Shown piece by piece: positions 25,082-33,232 of a stretch of DNA of 64,000 bases. The notes under the pieces are model-generated. The model was not told the DNA's origin and did no database searches. It saw only the letters and a program-made list of their open reading frames with translations. This DNA is from Streptomyces diastaticus subsp. diastaticus (GTDB taxonomy: Bacteria; Actinomycetota; Actinomycetes; Streptomycetales; Streptomycetaceae): contig NZ_BLLN01000005.1 of the NCBI RefSeq assembly GCF_011170125.1, forward strand, positions 620,001-684,000. The letters run 5' to 3'. The translations under genes and the position numbers were made by a program. Each line of letters opens with the position of its first letter. Position 1 is the first letter of the stretch.

Positions 25082-26085
25082 GAGCGCTCGTGGCACGGCT
25101 CGACAGCTTCGGTGACGTCCTGCTGGCCGGCCCCGCCGTACGGGCGGTGGCGGCCGCGGCCGACCAGGTGACGTTCTGGTGCGGCCCGCGGGGCGAACCG
25201 GCCGCCCGGCTGCTGCCGGGCGTCGACGACGTCCTGGTGTGGGAGGCGCCGTGGGAGGGCGTGCGGCCCCCGGCGGTGGACCCGGCGGCCGTGCGGGCGA
25301 TGACGGACCGGCTGCGCGCGGGCGGGTACGACACGGCGCTGGTGCTGACCTCCTTCCACCAGAGCCCGCTGCCGGCCGCGTTGCTGCTGCGGCTGGCCGG
25401 CGTGGGCCGCGTCGGCGCGGACAGCACCGACCACCCCGGCAGCCTGCTGGACGTCCGGCACCGCCGGCTGCCCGGCCGGCACGAGGCCGAGGCCGCCCTG
25501 GACACCGCCGGGGCGATGGGGTTCGCCCTGCCCCCGGGCGACGACGGCGCGCTGCGGGTGAACCCGCCGCCGGACACCGTGCCGCTCACCGGCAACGGGC
25601 CGTACATCGTGGTGCACCCGGGCGCCAGCGTCCCGGCGCGGACCTGGAGCGCGGAACGGTGTGCCGAGGCGGTGGCGCTGCTGGCCGACGCGGGCCACCG
25701 GGTCGTGGTGACCGGCGGTACGGAGGAGCGGCGGCTGACCCGGTACGTCAGCGGGGACGTCGCCGTGGACCTCGGCGGCCGTACGGCTCCCCGCGTGCTC
25801 GCCGGAGTGCTGCGCGGGGCCGAGGCCGTGGTCTGCGGCAACACCGGACCGGCCCACCTGGCGGCCGCCGTGGGCACCCCCGTCGTCTCGCTGTTCGCCC
25901 CGGTCGTCCCGGCTGAGCGCTGGGGGCCCTACCGGGTTCCGGCCGTGCTGCTGGGCGACCAGGGGGCGCCGTGCGCGGGGACCCGCGCCCGTGACTGCCC
26001 GGTGCCCGGCCACCCGTGCCTGGAGCAGGTCACGGCGGCCGATGTCGTGCGGTCCGTGCAGAAGCTGCTGAAGGAGGCGGAATGA
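25078..26085 (+). CDS. GT9-family (heptosyltransferase-like) glycosyltransferase
   Basis: 335-residue GT-B enzyme resembling ADP-heptose:LPS heptosyltransferases (family GT9). It opens ALVARLDSFGDVLLAGPAVRAV, the family's acceptor-side loop. The C-terminal donor half contains IVVHPGASVPARTWSAERCAEAV, VVVTGGTEERRL, and GNTGPAHLAAAVGTPVVSLF (nucleotide-sugar site). Streptomyces has no LPS, so the acceptor must be another glycan or small molecule. GTG 25078 overlaps the gmhB stop. A second GT9 gene lies at 30383. Confidence 0.88.
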   Translation: MRALVARLDSFGDVLLAGPAVRAVAAAADQVTFWCGPRGEPAARLLPGVDDVLVWEAPWEGVRPPAVDPAAVRAMTDRLRAGGYDTALVLTSFHQSPLPAALLLRLAGVGRVGADSTDHPGSLLDVRHRRLPGRHEAEAALDTAGAMGFALPPGDDGALRVNPPPDTVPLTGNGPYIVVHPGASVPARTWSAERCAEAVALLADAGHRVVVTGGTEERRLTRYVSGDVAVDLGGRTAPRVLAGVLRGAEAVVCGNTGPAHLAAAVGTPVVSLFAPVVPAERWGPYRVPAVLLGDQGAPCAGTRARDCPVPGHPCLEQVTAADVVRSVQKLLKEAE

Positions 26086-27044
26086 ACATCTTGATCTGGC
26101 ATGTGCACGGGTCCTGGACGACCTCGTTCGTCCAGGGGCCGCACGGCTACCTCGTCCCGGTCCTGCCCGGCCGGGGCCCCGACGGCCGTGGCCGGGCGCA
26201 GACCTGGCAGTGGCCCGCCACGGTCCGCGAGGTCGTCCCGGAGCGGCTGCGCGAGGAGCAGATCGACCTGATGGTGCTCCAGCGCCCGCACGAGGCGGAG
26301 CTGGCGGAACGGTGGACCGGGCGGGTGCCGGGCCGCGACGTGCCCGCCGTGTACGTGGAGCACAACGCGCCGGACGGCTCGCCTGAGCGCACCCGCCATC
26401 CGCTGGCCGGGCGGTCGGACATCCCGGTCGTGCACGTCACGCACTTCAACCGCCTCATGTGGGACTGCGGCCGCGCCCCGACGACGGTGGTGGAGCACGG
26501 CGTCGTCGACCCCGGTCCGCTGTGGAGCGGCGAGGTCGAACGGGCCGCGGTCGTCGTGAACGAGCCGGTGCGCCGGGGCCGCACGACCGGCACGGACCTG
26601 CTGCCGTCGTTCGCCGAGACGGTGCCGCTGGACGTCTTCGGGATGGGGACCGGGGGGCTGGCCGGCCACCTGGGCCTGCCCGCCGACCGCTGCCGCGCCC
26701 AGGACCTCCCGCAGAGCGAGTTGCACGCGGCGATGGCCCGGCGGCGGCTGTACCTGCACCCGGTGCGCTGGACCTCCCTCGGGCTGTCGCTCCTGGAGGC
26801 CATGTTCCTGGGCATGCCGGTGGTCGCCCTGGACACCACCGAGGCGCGGGACGCCGTCCCCCAGGAGGCGGGCGCCGTCTCGAACCGGCCGGAGGTGCTG
26901 CGCGACGCGGTGCGCGGGCTGCTCGCCGACCACGGCCTGGCGCGGGCGGCGGGCGAGGCGGCCCGGGCCGCGGCACTCGACCGGTACGGGCTCCGGCGGT
27001 TCCTGGACGACTGGGACCGGCTCATGAAGGAGGTCGCGCGATGA
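26082..27044 (+). CDS. GT-B-fold glycosyltransferase (CgeB/GT4-like)
   Basis: 320-residue glycosyltransferase. It opens NILIWHVHGSWTTSFVQG, with YVEHNAPDGSPERTRHPLAG in the first half and a GT4-like donor region RWTSLGLSLLEAMFLGMPVVALDT in the second, where the Glu of LLEAM corresponds to the last Glu of the E-x7-E motif; the first Glu is not obvious. ATG 26082 overlaps the previous stop, with AAGGAGGCGG just upstream. Substrate unknown; placed in the glycopolymer operon. Confidence 0.78.
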   Translation: MNILIWHVHGSWTTSFVQGPHGYLVPVLPGRGPDGRGRAQTWQWPATVREVVPERLREEQIDLMVLQRPHEAELAERWTGRVPGRDVPAVYVEHNAPDGSPERTRHPLAGRSDIPVVHVTHFNRLMWDCGRAPTTVVEHGVVDPGPLWSGEVERAAVVVNEPVRRGRTTGTDLLPSFAETVPLDVFGMGTGGLAGHLGLPADRCRAQDLPQSELHAAMARRRLYLHPVRWTSLGLSLLEAMFLGMPVVALDTTEARDAVPQEAGAVSNRPEVLRDAVRGLLADHGLARAAGEAARAAALDRYGLRRFLDDWDRLMKEVAR

Positions 27045-28297
27045 GGCAGCCCCGAAGGACGCCGCGGCGCGTCGCGATGGTCTCGGAGCACGCCAGTCCG
27101 CTGGCGGCGCTCGGCGGGGCGGACGCGGGCGGCCAGAACGTCTACGTGGCACGGCTCGCCGGGGAACTGGCCCGCCGGGGCCACGAGGTGACCGTCTACA
27201 CGCGGCGCGACGACGAGAGCCTGCCGCCCCGGGTCGCGGCCGGCGGCTTCACCGTCGAGCACGTGGCGGCGGGCCCGCCCGGCCCTGTCCCGAAGGACGA
27301 GTTGCTGCCGTTCATGCCCGCCTTCGGCGAGCGTCTGGCCCGGGACTGGACGGCCCGTCCGCCGGACGTGGTGCACGCCCACTTCTGGATGTCCGGCACG
27401 GCGGCGCTGGCCGGGGCCCAGGGGCCGGGCGTGCCGGTCGTGCAGACGTTCCACGCGCTCGGCACGGTCAAGCGGCGCCACCAGGGGCCCGCCGACACCA
27501 GCCCGCCCGGGCGGATCGCCACCGAGGCCGAGCTGGGCCGGCTGTGCCGGACCGTGCTCGCGACCTGCGCCGACGAGGTCCGCGAACTGCTGGCGATGGG
27601 GGTGCCGTCGCACCGGGTGGCCGTGGTGCCCTGCGGCGTGGACACCGACCACTTCTCCCCGGTCGCCGGTGTGCCCGCCGGCGGCCCCGGCTCCCCGCGC
27701 ACTCTGCTGGCCGTCGGCCGGCTGGTGCCGCGCAAGGGCTTCGACCGGGCGATTCGGGCGCTGCGGCACCTCCCCGACACCCACCTGCTCGTCGCGGGCG
27801 GCCCCCACGCGTCCCTGCTCTTCGCCGACCCGGAGGCCGAGCGGCTGCGGAAGATCGCCGCGGAGTGCGAGGTGGCCGACCGGGTGACCCTGCTGGGCGC
27901 CGTGCCGCACGCGCAGATGCCCGCGCTGCTCTCCCGGGCCGACCTGGTGCTGTCGCTCCCGCAGTACGAACCCTTCGGCATCGTGCCGATCGAGGCGATG
28001 TCCTGCGGGGCGCCGGTGGTGGCGACGGCCGTCGGGGGCCAGCTCGACACGGTCGTCGACCAGGTCACCGGTGCGCACGTGCCGGGCCGGCCGGAGGGTT
28101 CGGGACCGGACGGCGACCGCTTCCTCGTCCGGGTCGTCCGCGACCTGCTGGACGACCCCGCCCGCCTGGCGCGGTACGGCGCGGCCGGGCGGCGCCGGGC
28201 ACTGGACCACTACACCTGGGACCGGGTGGCCGACGGTGTCGCCCGGGTGTACGAAGGAGCCATGGCGGCTCCCCCGCTCTCGGAGGCAGCTCGATGA
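27041..28297 (+). CDS. Family 4 glycosyltransferase (MshA-like)
   Basis: 418-residue retaining GT-B glycosyltransferase. VAMVSEHASPLAALGGADAGGQNVYV is the N-terminal loop shared by MshA and sucrose-synthase-like GT4s; DVVHAHFWMSG is the acceptor side. The donor side shows LLAVGRLVPRKGFDRAIRAL and EPFGIVPIEAMSCGAPVVAT, a proper E-x7-E motif. It resembles mycothiol glycosyltransferase but lies in a sugar operon and should not be called mshA. ATG 27041 overlaps the previous stop, with AAGGAGGT upstream. Confidence 0.88.
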   Translation: MRQPRRTPRRVAMVSEHASPLAALGGADAGGQNVYVARLAGELARRGHEVTVYTRRDDESLPPRVAAGGFTVEHVAAGPPGPVPKDELLPFMPAFGERLARDWTARPPDVVHAHFWMSGTAALAGAQGPGVPVVQTFHALGTVKRRHQGPADTSPPGRIATEAELGRLCRTVLATCADEVRELLAMGVPSHRVAVVPCGVDTDHFSPVAGVPAGGPGSPRTLLAVGRLVPRKGFDRAIRALRHLPDTHLLVAGGPHASLLFADPEAERLRKIAAECEVADRVTLLGAVPHAQMPALLSRADLVLSLPQYEPFGIVPIEAMSCGAPVVATAVGGQLDTVVDQVTGAHVPGRPEGSGPDGDRFLVRVVRDLLDDPARLARYGAAGRRRALDHYTWDRVADGVARVYEGAMAAPPLSEAAR

Positions 28298-28971
28298 AAC
28301 CGGGTATCGACGCACATCCCCGCACCCCGCAGCCGGCCGGGACCGACGACCGGCACTGCGACGAACTCCTCACGGCCCTGGCGGCGTTCCGCCGCTCGGC
28401 GCCGCTGCTCCACCGCTGGGGCGGCACGCTCGCCCAGGCCCTCGGCAGCGGCGCGCGCCTGCTCGTCGCGGGCAACGGCGGCAGCGCCGCGCAGGCCCAG
28501 CACCTGACGGCGGAACTGGTGGGCCGCTACCGCGACGACCGGCCGGCCTACTCGGCACTGGCCCTGCACGCCGACACCTCCTCGACGACGGCCATCGCCA
28601 ACGACTACGGCGTGCAGGAGGTCTTCGCACGGCAGGTCAGGGCGCACGGCCGGGCCGGCGACGTGCTGATGCTCCTGTCCACCAGCGGGGCCAGCGCCAA
28701 CCTGCTGGCCGCCGCCGAGCAGGCGCGCGGCGCCGGGATGGCGGTGTGGGCGCTGACCGGCCCGGCACCCAACCCGCTGGAGGCCGTGTGCGACGAGGCG
28801 CTCTGCGTGGACGCTCCCGTCTCGGCGACCGTCCAGGAACTGCATCTGGTCGCGGTCCACATGCTCTGCGAGTCCTTCGACCGGGCGGTGGAGCTCACCG
28901 CCGGCCCGGCCGCGGTGGTGGAGGCGCCGCCCGCGGACACCGGCCTGACGGGGACGGAGGCCGGGCAGTGA
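28294..28971 (+). CDS. gmhA: SIS-domain sedoheptulose 7-phosphate isomerase (GmhA)
   Basis: 225-residue SIS-domain enzyme, the first step of heptose-nucleotide synthesis: sedoheptulose 7-phosphate to D-glycero-D-manno-heptose 7-phosphate. LLVAGNGGSAAQAQHLTAELVGRY is the GmhA phosphate-binding loop and helix; LLSTSGASANLL is the second phosphate site; TVQELHLVAVHMLCESFD is the C-terminal helix with catalytic residues. It is slightly longer than enteric GmhA because of flexible tails. ATG 28294 overlaps the previous stop, with GGAGGCAGC upstream; it is followed by hldE, again overlapping. Confidence 0.92.
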   Translation: MKPGIDAHPRTPQPAGTDDRHCDELLTALAAFRRSAPLLHRWGGTLAQALGSGARLLVAGNGGSAAQAQHLTAELVGRYRDDRPAYSALALHADTSSTTAIANDYGVQEVFARQVRAHGRAGDVLMLLSTSGASANLLAAAEQARGAGMAVWALTGPAPNPLEAVCDEALCVDAPVSATVQELHLVAVHMLCESFDRAVELTAGPAAVVEAPPADTGLTGTEAGQ

Positions 28972-30386
28972 CGGCGCGCGCGCCGCTGGTGGTGGTCGGG
29001 GACGCGCTGCTCGACGAGGACGTGCACGGCCGGGTGGAACGGCTGGCGCCCGACGCCCCCGTGCCGGTGGTCAGCGGCGCCCGAGCGGTGCGGCGGCCGG
29101 GCGGCGCGGCGCTCGCCGCCCGGCTCGCCGCCCGGGACGGCCGGGAGGTCACCCTCGTCACCGCCCTGGGCGCCGACCCGGCCTCGCGGGCGGTCCGGGA
29201 ACTGCTCGCCGGGTCGGTGCGGCTGGTCGAACTGCCGCTCTCGGGCACGCTCCCCCGCAAGACCCGGGTACTGGGCGCGGACCGCCCGCTGCTCCGCCTC
29301 GACGAGGGCGACGGCCGGGCCGGGGAGGCCACGGAGGAGGCCCGCTCGGTGGTACGCGCCGCCCGGGGCCTGCTCGTGGCGGACTACGGCCGGGGCGCCG
29401 CCGACGTCCTGCGGGCCGGACTGGAGCGGGCGGCCGCCCGTACGCCGGTCGTCTGGGACCCGCACCCGCGCGGTGGCCCGCCCGTTCCCGGGACCCGGCT
29501 GGTGACGCCCTCCGCGGCCGAGGCCGCCGGCTTCGCTCGCCGCCTCACCGACGACCCGCCGCACGGCTCAGCCCCTTCGGGCCCGGGGACGCTGGAGCGG
29601 GCCGTCCGGGACGCCGGGCTGCTGCTCGACGCCTGGGGTGCCGCCGCCGTCGCCGTGACCCTCGGCGAGCGGGGGGCGCTGCTGACCCACGGGGAGACGC
29701 CGCTGTTCGTCCCGGCGGCGGTGTCCGCGCACGGTGACGCCTGCGGTGCGGGCGACCGGTTCGCGGCGACCGCCGCCGGGCTGCTGGCGGACGAGGCCCT
29801 GCCCGAGGAGGCGGTCCGCGCCGCCGTGGCGGCCGCCACCCGTTACGTCGCGGAGGGCGGTGCGGCGTCGGTCGTCGCCGACGGCCGGCCGGAGACGGCG
29901 TCCGCGCCGCCGGGCGCCCGCGAACTGGCCGAGCGGGTACGGGCCCGGGGTGGCACGGTGGCCGCCGCGGGCGGCTGCTTCGACCTGCTGCACGCCGGGC
30001 ACGTGGCGCTCCTGGAGGCCGCCCGCCGTACCGGCGACTGCCTCATCGTCTGCCTCAACTCGGACGCCTCCGTCCGCCGCCGCAAGGGCCCCGGCAGGCC
30101 GCTGGTGGAGGCGGCCGACCGGATGCGTGTCCTCAACGCCCTGGAGTGCGTGGACGCCGTCGCCGTCTTCGACGAGGACACCCCGGAGCGGCTGCTGGGC
30201 GAACTGCGCCCGCACATCTGGGCCAAGGGCGGCGACTACGCCCGGTCGGCGCTGCCGGAGACCCGGCTCGTGGAGAGCTGGGGCGGCCAGGTGCTGCTCC
30301 TGCCCTATCTGGACGGGCGGTCCACCACCACGCTGGCCGAACGGGCCGCGCGCCCGCCCGCACCCGCGCCGGAGGGTACGCCGTGA
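28968..30386 (+). CDS. hldE: Bifunctional heptose 7-phosphate kinase / heptose 1-phosphate nucleotidyltransferase (HldE)
   Basis: 472-residue fusion enzyme. Residues 1-310 form a PfkB/ribokinase-type kinase (VVVGDALLDEDVHGRVERLAPDAPVPVV at the N-terminus and DACGAGDRFAATAAGLL with the catalytic Asp), predicted to phosphorylate heptose 7-phosphate at C1. Residues 330-472 form a cytidylyltransferase-like domain (GGCFDLLHAGHVALLEAAR with the HxGH motif; NSDASVRRRKGPGRP; KGGDYA) that activates heptose 1-phosphate with a nucleotide. Same domain order as E. coli HldE. GTG 28968 overlaps gmhA. With gmhA and gmhB this gives ADP-heptose; the HldD epimerase is not identifiable here. Confidence 0.92.
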   Translation: MTARAPLVVVGDALLDEDVHGRVERLAPDAPVPVVSGARAVRRPGGAALAARLAARDGREVTLVTALGADPASRAVRELLAGSVRLVELPLSGTLPRKTRVLGADRPLLRLDEGDGRAGEATEEARSVVRAARGLLVADYGRGAADVLRAGLERAAARTPVVWDPHPRGGPPVPGTRLVTPSAAEAAGFARRLTDDPPHGSAPSGPGTLERAVRDAGLLLDAWGAAAVAVTLGERGALLTHGETPLFVPAAVSAHGDACGAGDRFAATAAGLLADEALPEEAVRAAVAAATRYVAEGGAASVVADGRPETASAPPGARELAERVRARGGTVAAAGGCFDLLHAGHVALLEAARRTGDCLIVCLNSDASVRRRKGPGRPLVEAADRMRVLNALECVDAVAVFDEDTPERLLGELRPHIWAKGGDYARSALPETRLVESWGGQVLLLPYLDGRSTTTLAERAARPPAPAPEGTP

Positions 30387-31393
30387 GCGCCGCCGCGACC
30401 GGGCGGCCGACGGTGCTCGTCCTGCGGGCCCTGGGCCTGGGCGACCTGCTCGCCGGGGTGCCCGCGCTTCGCGCCCTGCGCCGCGCCTTCCCCGGCCACC
30501 GGACGGTCCTCGCCGCCCCCGCCGCGCTGCGGGAGGCGGCCGCCGCGACCGGCGCCGTGGACGCGCTGTTCCCCGCCGCCGCCCCGGGCCGCGGCGTGCC
30601 GGACCTGCGCCACTGGCCGGGCCCGCCCCCGGAACTCGCCGTCGACCTGCACGGCACCGGCCCGCTCAGCCGCGACGCGCTGGCCGCCCTGACGCCCCGG
30701 CGGCTGCTGGCGTACGCGCGGCCGCAGGGCGGCGCGGCGGGCCCCCGGCCGCGCCGCTCGGAGCACGAGCGGGAGCGCTGGTGCCGGCTGCTGCGGGCGC
30801 ACGGTGTGCCGGCGGACAGCGGTGACCTGCTGCTGGCGGCGCCCCCGGTCGCCTCGCCCGCCCCGGACGCGGTGGTGCTGCATCCCGGCGCCGACGCCGT
30901 CGCCCGGTGCTGGCCCGCCGAGCGGTACGCCCAGGTCGCCGCCACGCTGGCCGCTGAGGGGCACCGGGTCGTCCTGACGGGCGGGCCGGGCGAGGACGCC
31001 CTGGTCGCCGCGGTGGCGGGCGCCGCGGGGATCGGCCCGGACCACCTGTTCACCGGCGGGCTGCCCTTCTCGCGGCTGTCGGCCCTGATCGCCTCGGCCC
31101 GGCTGGTGATCAGCGGCGACACCGGTCCCGCCCATCTCGCGGCGGCCCACGCGGTGCCCTCGGTCACCCTCTTCGGCCCGGTGCCGCCGAGCGCGTGGGG
31201 CCCGCCCCCTCGGCGGCGGCACGCGGTCCTGTGGCACACCGGCCCGCCCGGCGATCCGCACGGGACCGCCCCCGACCCGCAACTGCTGCGGGTCACCGTG
31301 GACGAGGTGCTGACCGCCGCCCGCAACCGCCTCCCGGCGGCCGGCGCCGCGACGCCGGCCGCGGACGGGGAAGGGAGCGCCCGTGTCCGCTGA
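30383..31393 (+). CDS. Second GT9-family (heptosyltransferase-like) glycosyltransferase
   Basis: 336-residue GT9 enzyme. It opens VLVLRALGLGDLLAGVPALRALRRAFPGH, with LAVDLHGTGPLSRDAL in the first half. The donor half shows VVLHPGADAVARCWPAERYAQVAATL, VVLTGGPGEDALV and SGDTGPAHLAAAHAVPSVTLFGP. It is more like a typical heptosyltransferase than the gene at 25078. GTG 30383 overlaps the hldE stop by four bases. It probably adds the heptose made by the adjacent pathway to a Streptomyces glycan; acceptor unknown. Confidence 0.88.
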   Translation: MSAAATGRPTVLVLRALGLGDLLAGVPALRALRRAFPGHRTVLAAPAALREAAAATGAVDALFPAAAPGRGVPDLRHWPGPPPELAVDLHGTGPLSRDALAALTPRRLLAYARPQGGAAGPRPRRSEHERERWCRLLRAHGVPADSGDLLLAAPPVASPAPDAVVLHPGADAVARCWPAERYAQVAATLAAEGHRVVLTGGPGEDALVAAVAGAAGIGPDHLFTGGLPFSRLSALIASARLVISGDTGPAHLAAAHAVPSVTLFGPVPPSAWGPPPRRRHAVLWHTGPPGDPHGTAPDPQLLRVTVDEVLTAARNRLPAAGAATPAADGEGSARVR

Positions 31394-32300
31394 GTCCCCC
31401 GCGAACCGGGCCGACGGGCGGACCACCGTCGCCGTCATCACCCGGGACCGGCCCGGCAGCGCCCTGCGCACGCTGGACCGGCTGGCCGGGCTGCCCGAGC
31501 GCCCGCCGGTGGTGGTCGTCGACAACGGCTCGGATCCGGAAACCACCGCCGTCCTGCGACGCCACCCCGTCGGCGCCCGCGTCCTGCGCCCGCCCCGCAA
31601 CACCGGCGCGCTCGGCCGAAACTGGGCGGTGCGCCAGGCCTCGACCCCCTATGTGGCGTTCAGCGACGACGACTCCTGGTGGGAGCCGGGGACGCTGCGC
31701 CGCGCGGCCGACCTGTTCGACGGCCACCCCCGGCTCGGGCTTCTCGCCGCCCGCACCCTGGTCGGGGACGAGGCCGAGGAGGATCCGCTCAACGCCGTCC
31801 TCTCCGCCTCCCCCCTGCCGCCCGCCGCCGACCTGCCCGGCGTTCCCGTGCTGGGTTTCCTCGGCTGCGCGGCCGTGGCCCGCCGCTCGGCCTTCCTCGG
31901 CGCCGGGGGCTACCACCGCGTCCTCTTCTTCGGCGCCGAGGAGACCCTGCTCGCCTACGACCTCTCCGCACTCGGCTGGGGCGTCGTCCACGAGCCCTCC
32001 CTCGTCGCCCGCCACCACCCGGACACCGCGCCCCGGCCCGGCCGCACCTCCCTGGTCCGGCGCAACGAACTGCTCACCGAGTGGCTGCGCAGGCCGCTGC
32101 CGGTGGCGCTCGGCAGCACCCGGCGGCTGGCGGCCGACGCGCTCGGCGGGGACGCGGCCGCCCGCGGCGCGCTCGGCGGGGCCCTGCTGCGGCTGCCCCG
32201 GGCGCTGTGGCACCGCAGGCCGCTGCCGCCGCCGGTCGAGGCGGCCGTCCGCACCGTACGGAACGTGCCGCCGCCCCCTCGCCCCGTGGAGCGGACATGA
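31383..32300 (+). CDS. Family 2 glycosyltransferase, first of a tandem pair
   Basis: 305-residue GT-A family 2 enzyme. TVAVITRDRPGSALRTLDRL and VVVVDNGSDPETT form the nucleotide-binding half; YVAFSDDDSWWEPGTLRRAADL holds the metal site. GWGVVHEPSLVARHHPD is near the C-terminal end of the catalytic domain, followed by a Pro/Arg-rich tail. Start GTG 31383 overlaps the preceding gene by 11 bases; an alternative closer start is not evident. The next gene is a clear paralogue, so the pair arose by tandem duplication. Confidence 0.87.
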   Translation: MSAESPANRADGRTTVAVITRDRPGSALRTLDRLAGLPERPPVVVVDNGSDPETTAVLRRHPVGARVLRPPRNTGALGRNWAVRQASTPYVAFSDDDSWWEPGTLRRAADLFDGHPRLGLLAARTLVGDEAEEDPLNAVLSASPLPPAADLPGVPVLGFLGCAAVARRSAFLGAGGYHRVLFFGAEETLLAYDLSALGWGVVHEPSLVARHHPDTAPRPGRTSLVRRNELLTEWLRRPLPVALGSTRRLAADALGGDAAARGALGGALLRLPRALWHRRPLPPPVEAAVRTVRNVPPPPRPVERT

Positions 32301-33232
32301 CCGAGCATCCCGTGGCGACGACGCCCGGCAGGGCGGGCCCCGACGACCGGGTCAGCGTCGTCGTGATCACCCGCGACCGCCGTGAGGAGCTCCTGCGCAC
32401 CCTGCGGCTGCTGCGGGACCTGCCGGAGCGGCCCCCGGTCCTCGTCGTGGACAACGACTCCACCGACGGCACCGCCGAGGCGGTGTCCGCCGCGTTCCCC
32501 GGGATGACCCTGCTGCGGGCCGGGAGCAACCTGGGCGCCGTCGGGCGCAACCTCGCGGTCGCCCGCGTCCGTACGCCGTACGTGGCCTTCTGCGACGACG
32601 ACAGCTGGTGGGAGCCGGGCTCGCTGCGTGCGGCCGCCGACCTGCTGGACGCCCGCCCCCGGCTGGCCGGGGTCACCGCGCGCATCCTCGTGGAGCCCTC
32701 CGGCGAGGAGGACCCGGTCGTCGCGGAACTGCGCGACTCGCCCCTGACGGGACCACCGTGGCTGCCCGGCCCGGCGCTCGGCTCCTTCCTGGCCGCCGCC
32801 ACCGTCCTGCGCGCCGACGCCTTCCGGCAGGCGGGCGGCTTCCACCCGGCGCTGTGGCTCGGCGGCGAGGAGGAACTGCTCGCCACCGACCTCCAGCGGG
32901 CGGGCTGGTGGCTGAGTTACGCGCCCGCGCTGACGATCCACCACGCCCCCTCCCGGCTCCGGGACTCCCGGGCCCGGCGGATCGTCGGCCTGCGCAACAC
33001 CCTGTGGTTCACCTGGCTGCGCCGCCCGCTGTGGTCCGCGGTCCGCCGCACCGCCCATCTGGCGCGCACGGTGCCCCGGGACGCCGCCTCGGTGACCGCC
33101 TTCGGCCGGGCACTGGCCGGACTGCCCTGGGTACTGCGGCTGCGCGACCCGGTCTCCGCGCCGCTGGAGGCACGTATGCGGGCCTTGGAGGAGGCGCAGC
33201 GCGCGGGTGGGTCACGACGGTACGTCGGCTGA
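32297..33232 (+). CDS. Family 2 glycosyltransferase, second of a tandem pair
   Basis: 311-residue paralogue of the preceding gene, sharing VVVITRDRREELLRTLRLL, VLVVDNDSTDGTAEAV and YVAFCDDDSWWEPGSLRAAADL. The GGEEELLATDLQRAGWWLSYAPALTIHH region contains the probable catalytic base. ATG 32297 overlaps the previous stop. Last gene of the glycopolymer operon; its 3' end overlaps the convergent sigma-factor gene by 21 bp and no terminator hairpin separates them. Confidence 0.87.
   Translation: MTEHPVATTPGRAGPDDRVSVVVITRDRREELLRTLRLLRDLPERPPVLVVDNDSTDGTAEAVSAAFPGMTLLRAGSNLGAVGRNLAVARVRTPYVAFCDDDSWWEPGSLRAAADLLDARPRLAGVTARILVEPSGEEDPVVAELRDSPLTGPPWLPGPALGSFLAAATVLRADAFRQAGGFHPALWLGGEEELLATDLQRAGWWLSYAPALTIHHAPSRLRDSRARRIVGLRNTLWFTWLRRPLWSAVRRTAHLARTVPRDAASVTAFGRALAGLPWVLRLRDPVSAPLEARMRALEEAQRAGGSRRYVG

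Noticed and set aside
27041..28297. mshA (mycothiol glycosyltransferase)
   Set aside because: N-terminal loop is similar, but the gene is embedded in a heptose/glycopolymer operon; a GT4 label is safer.
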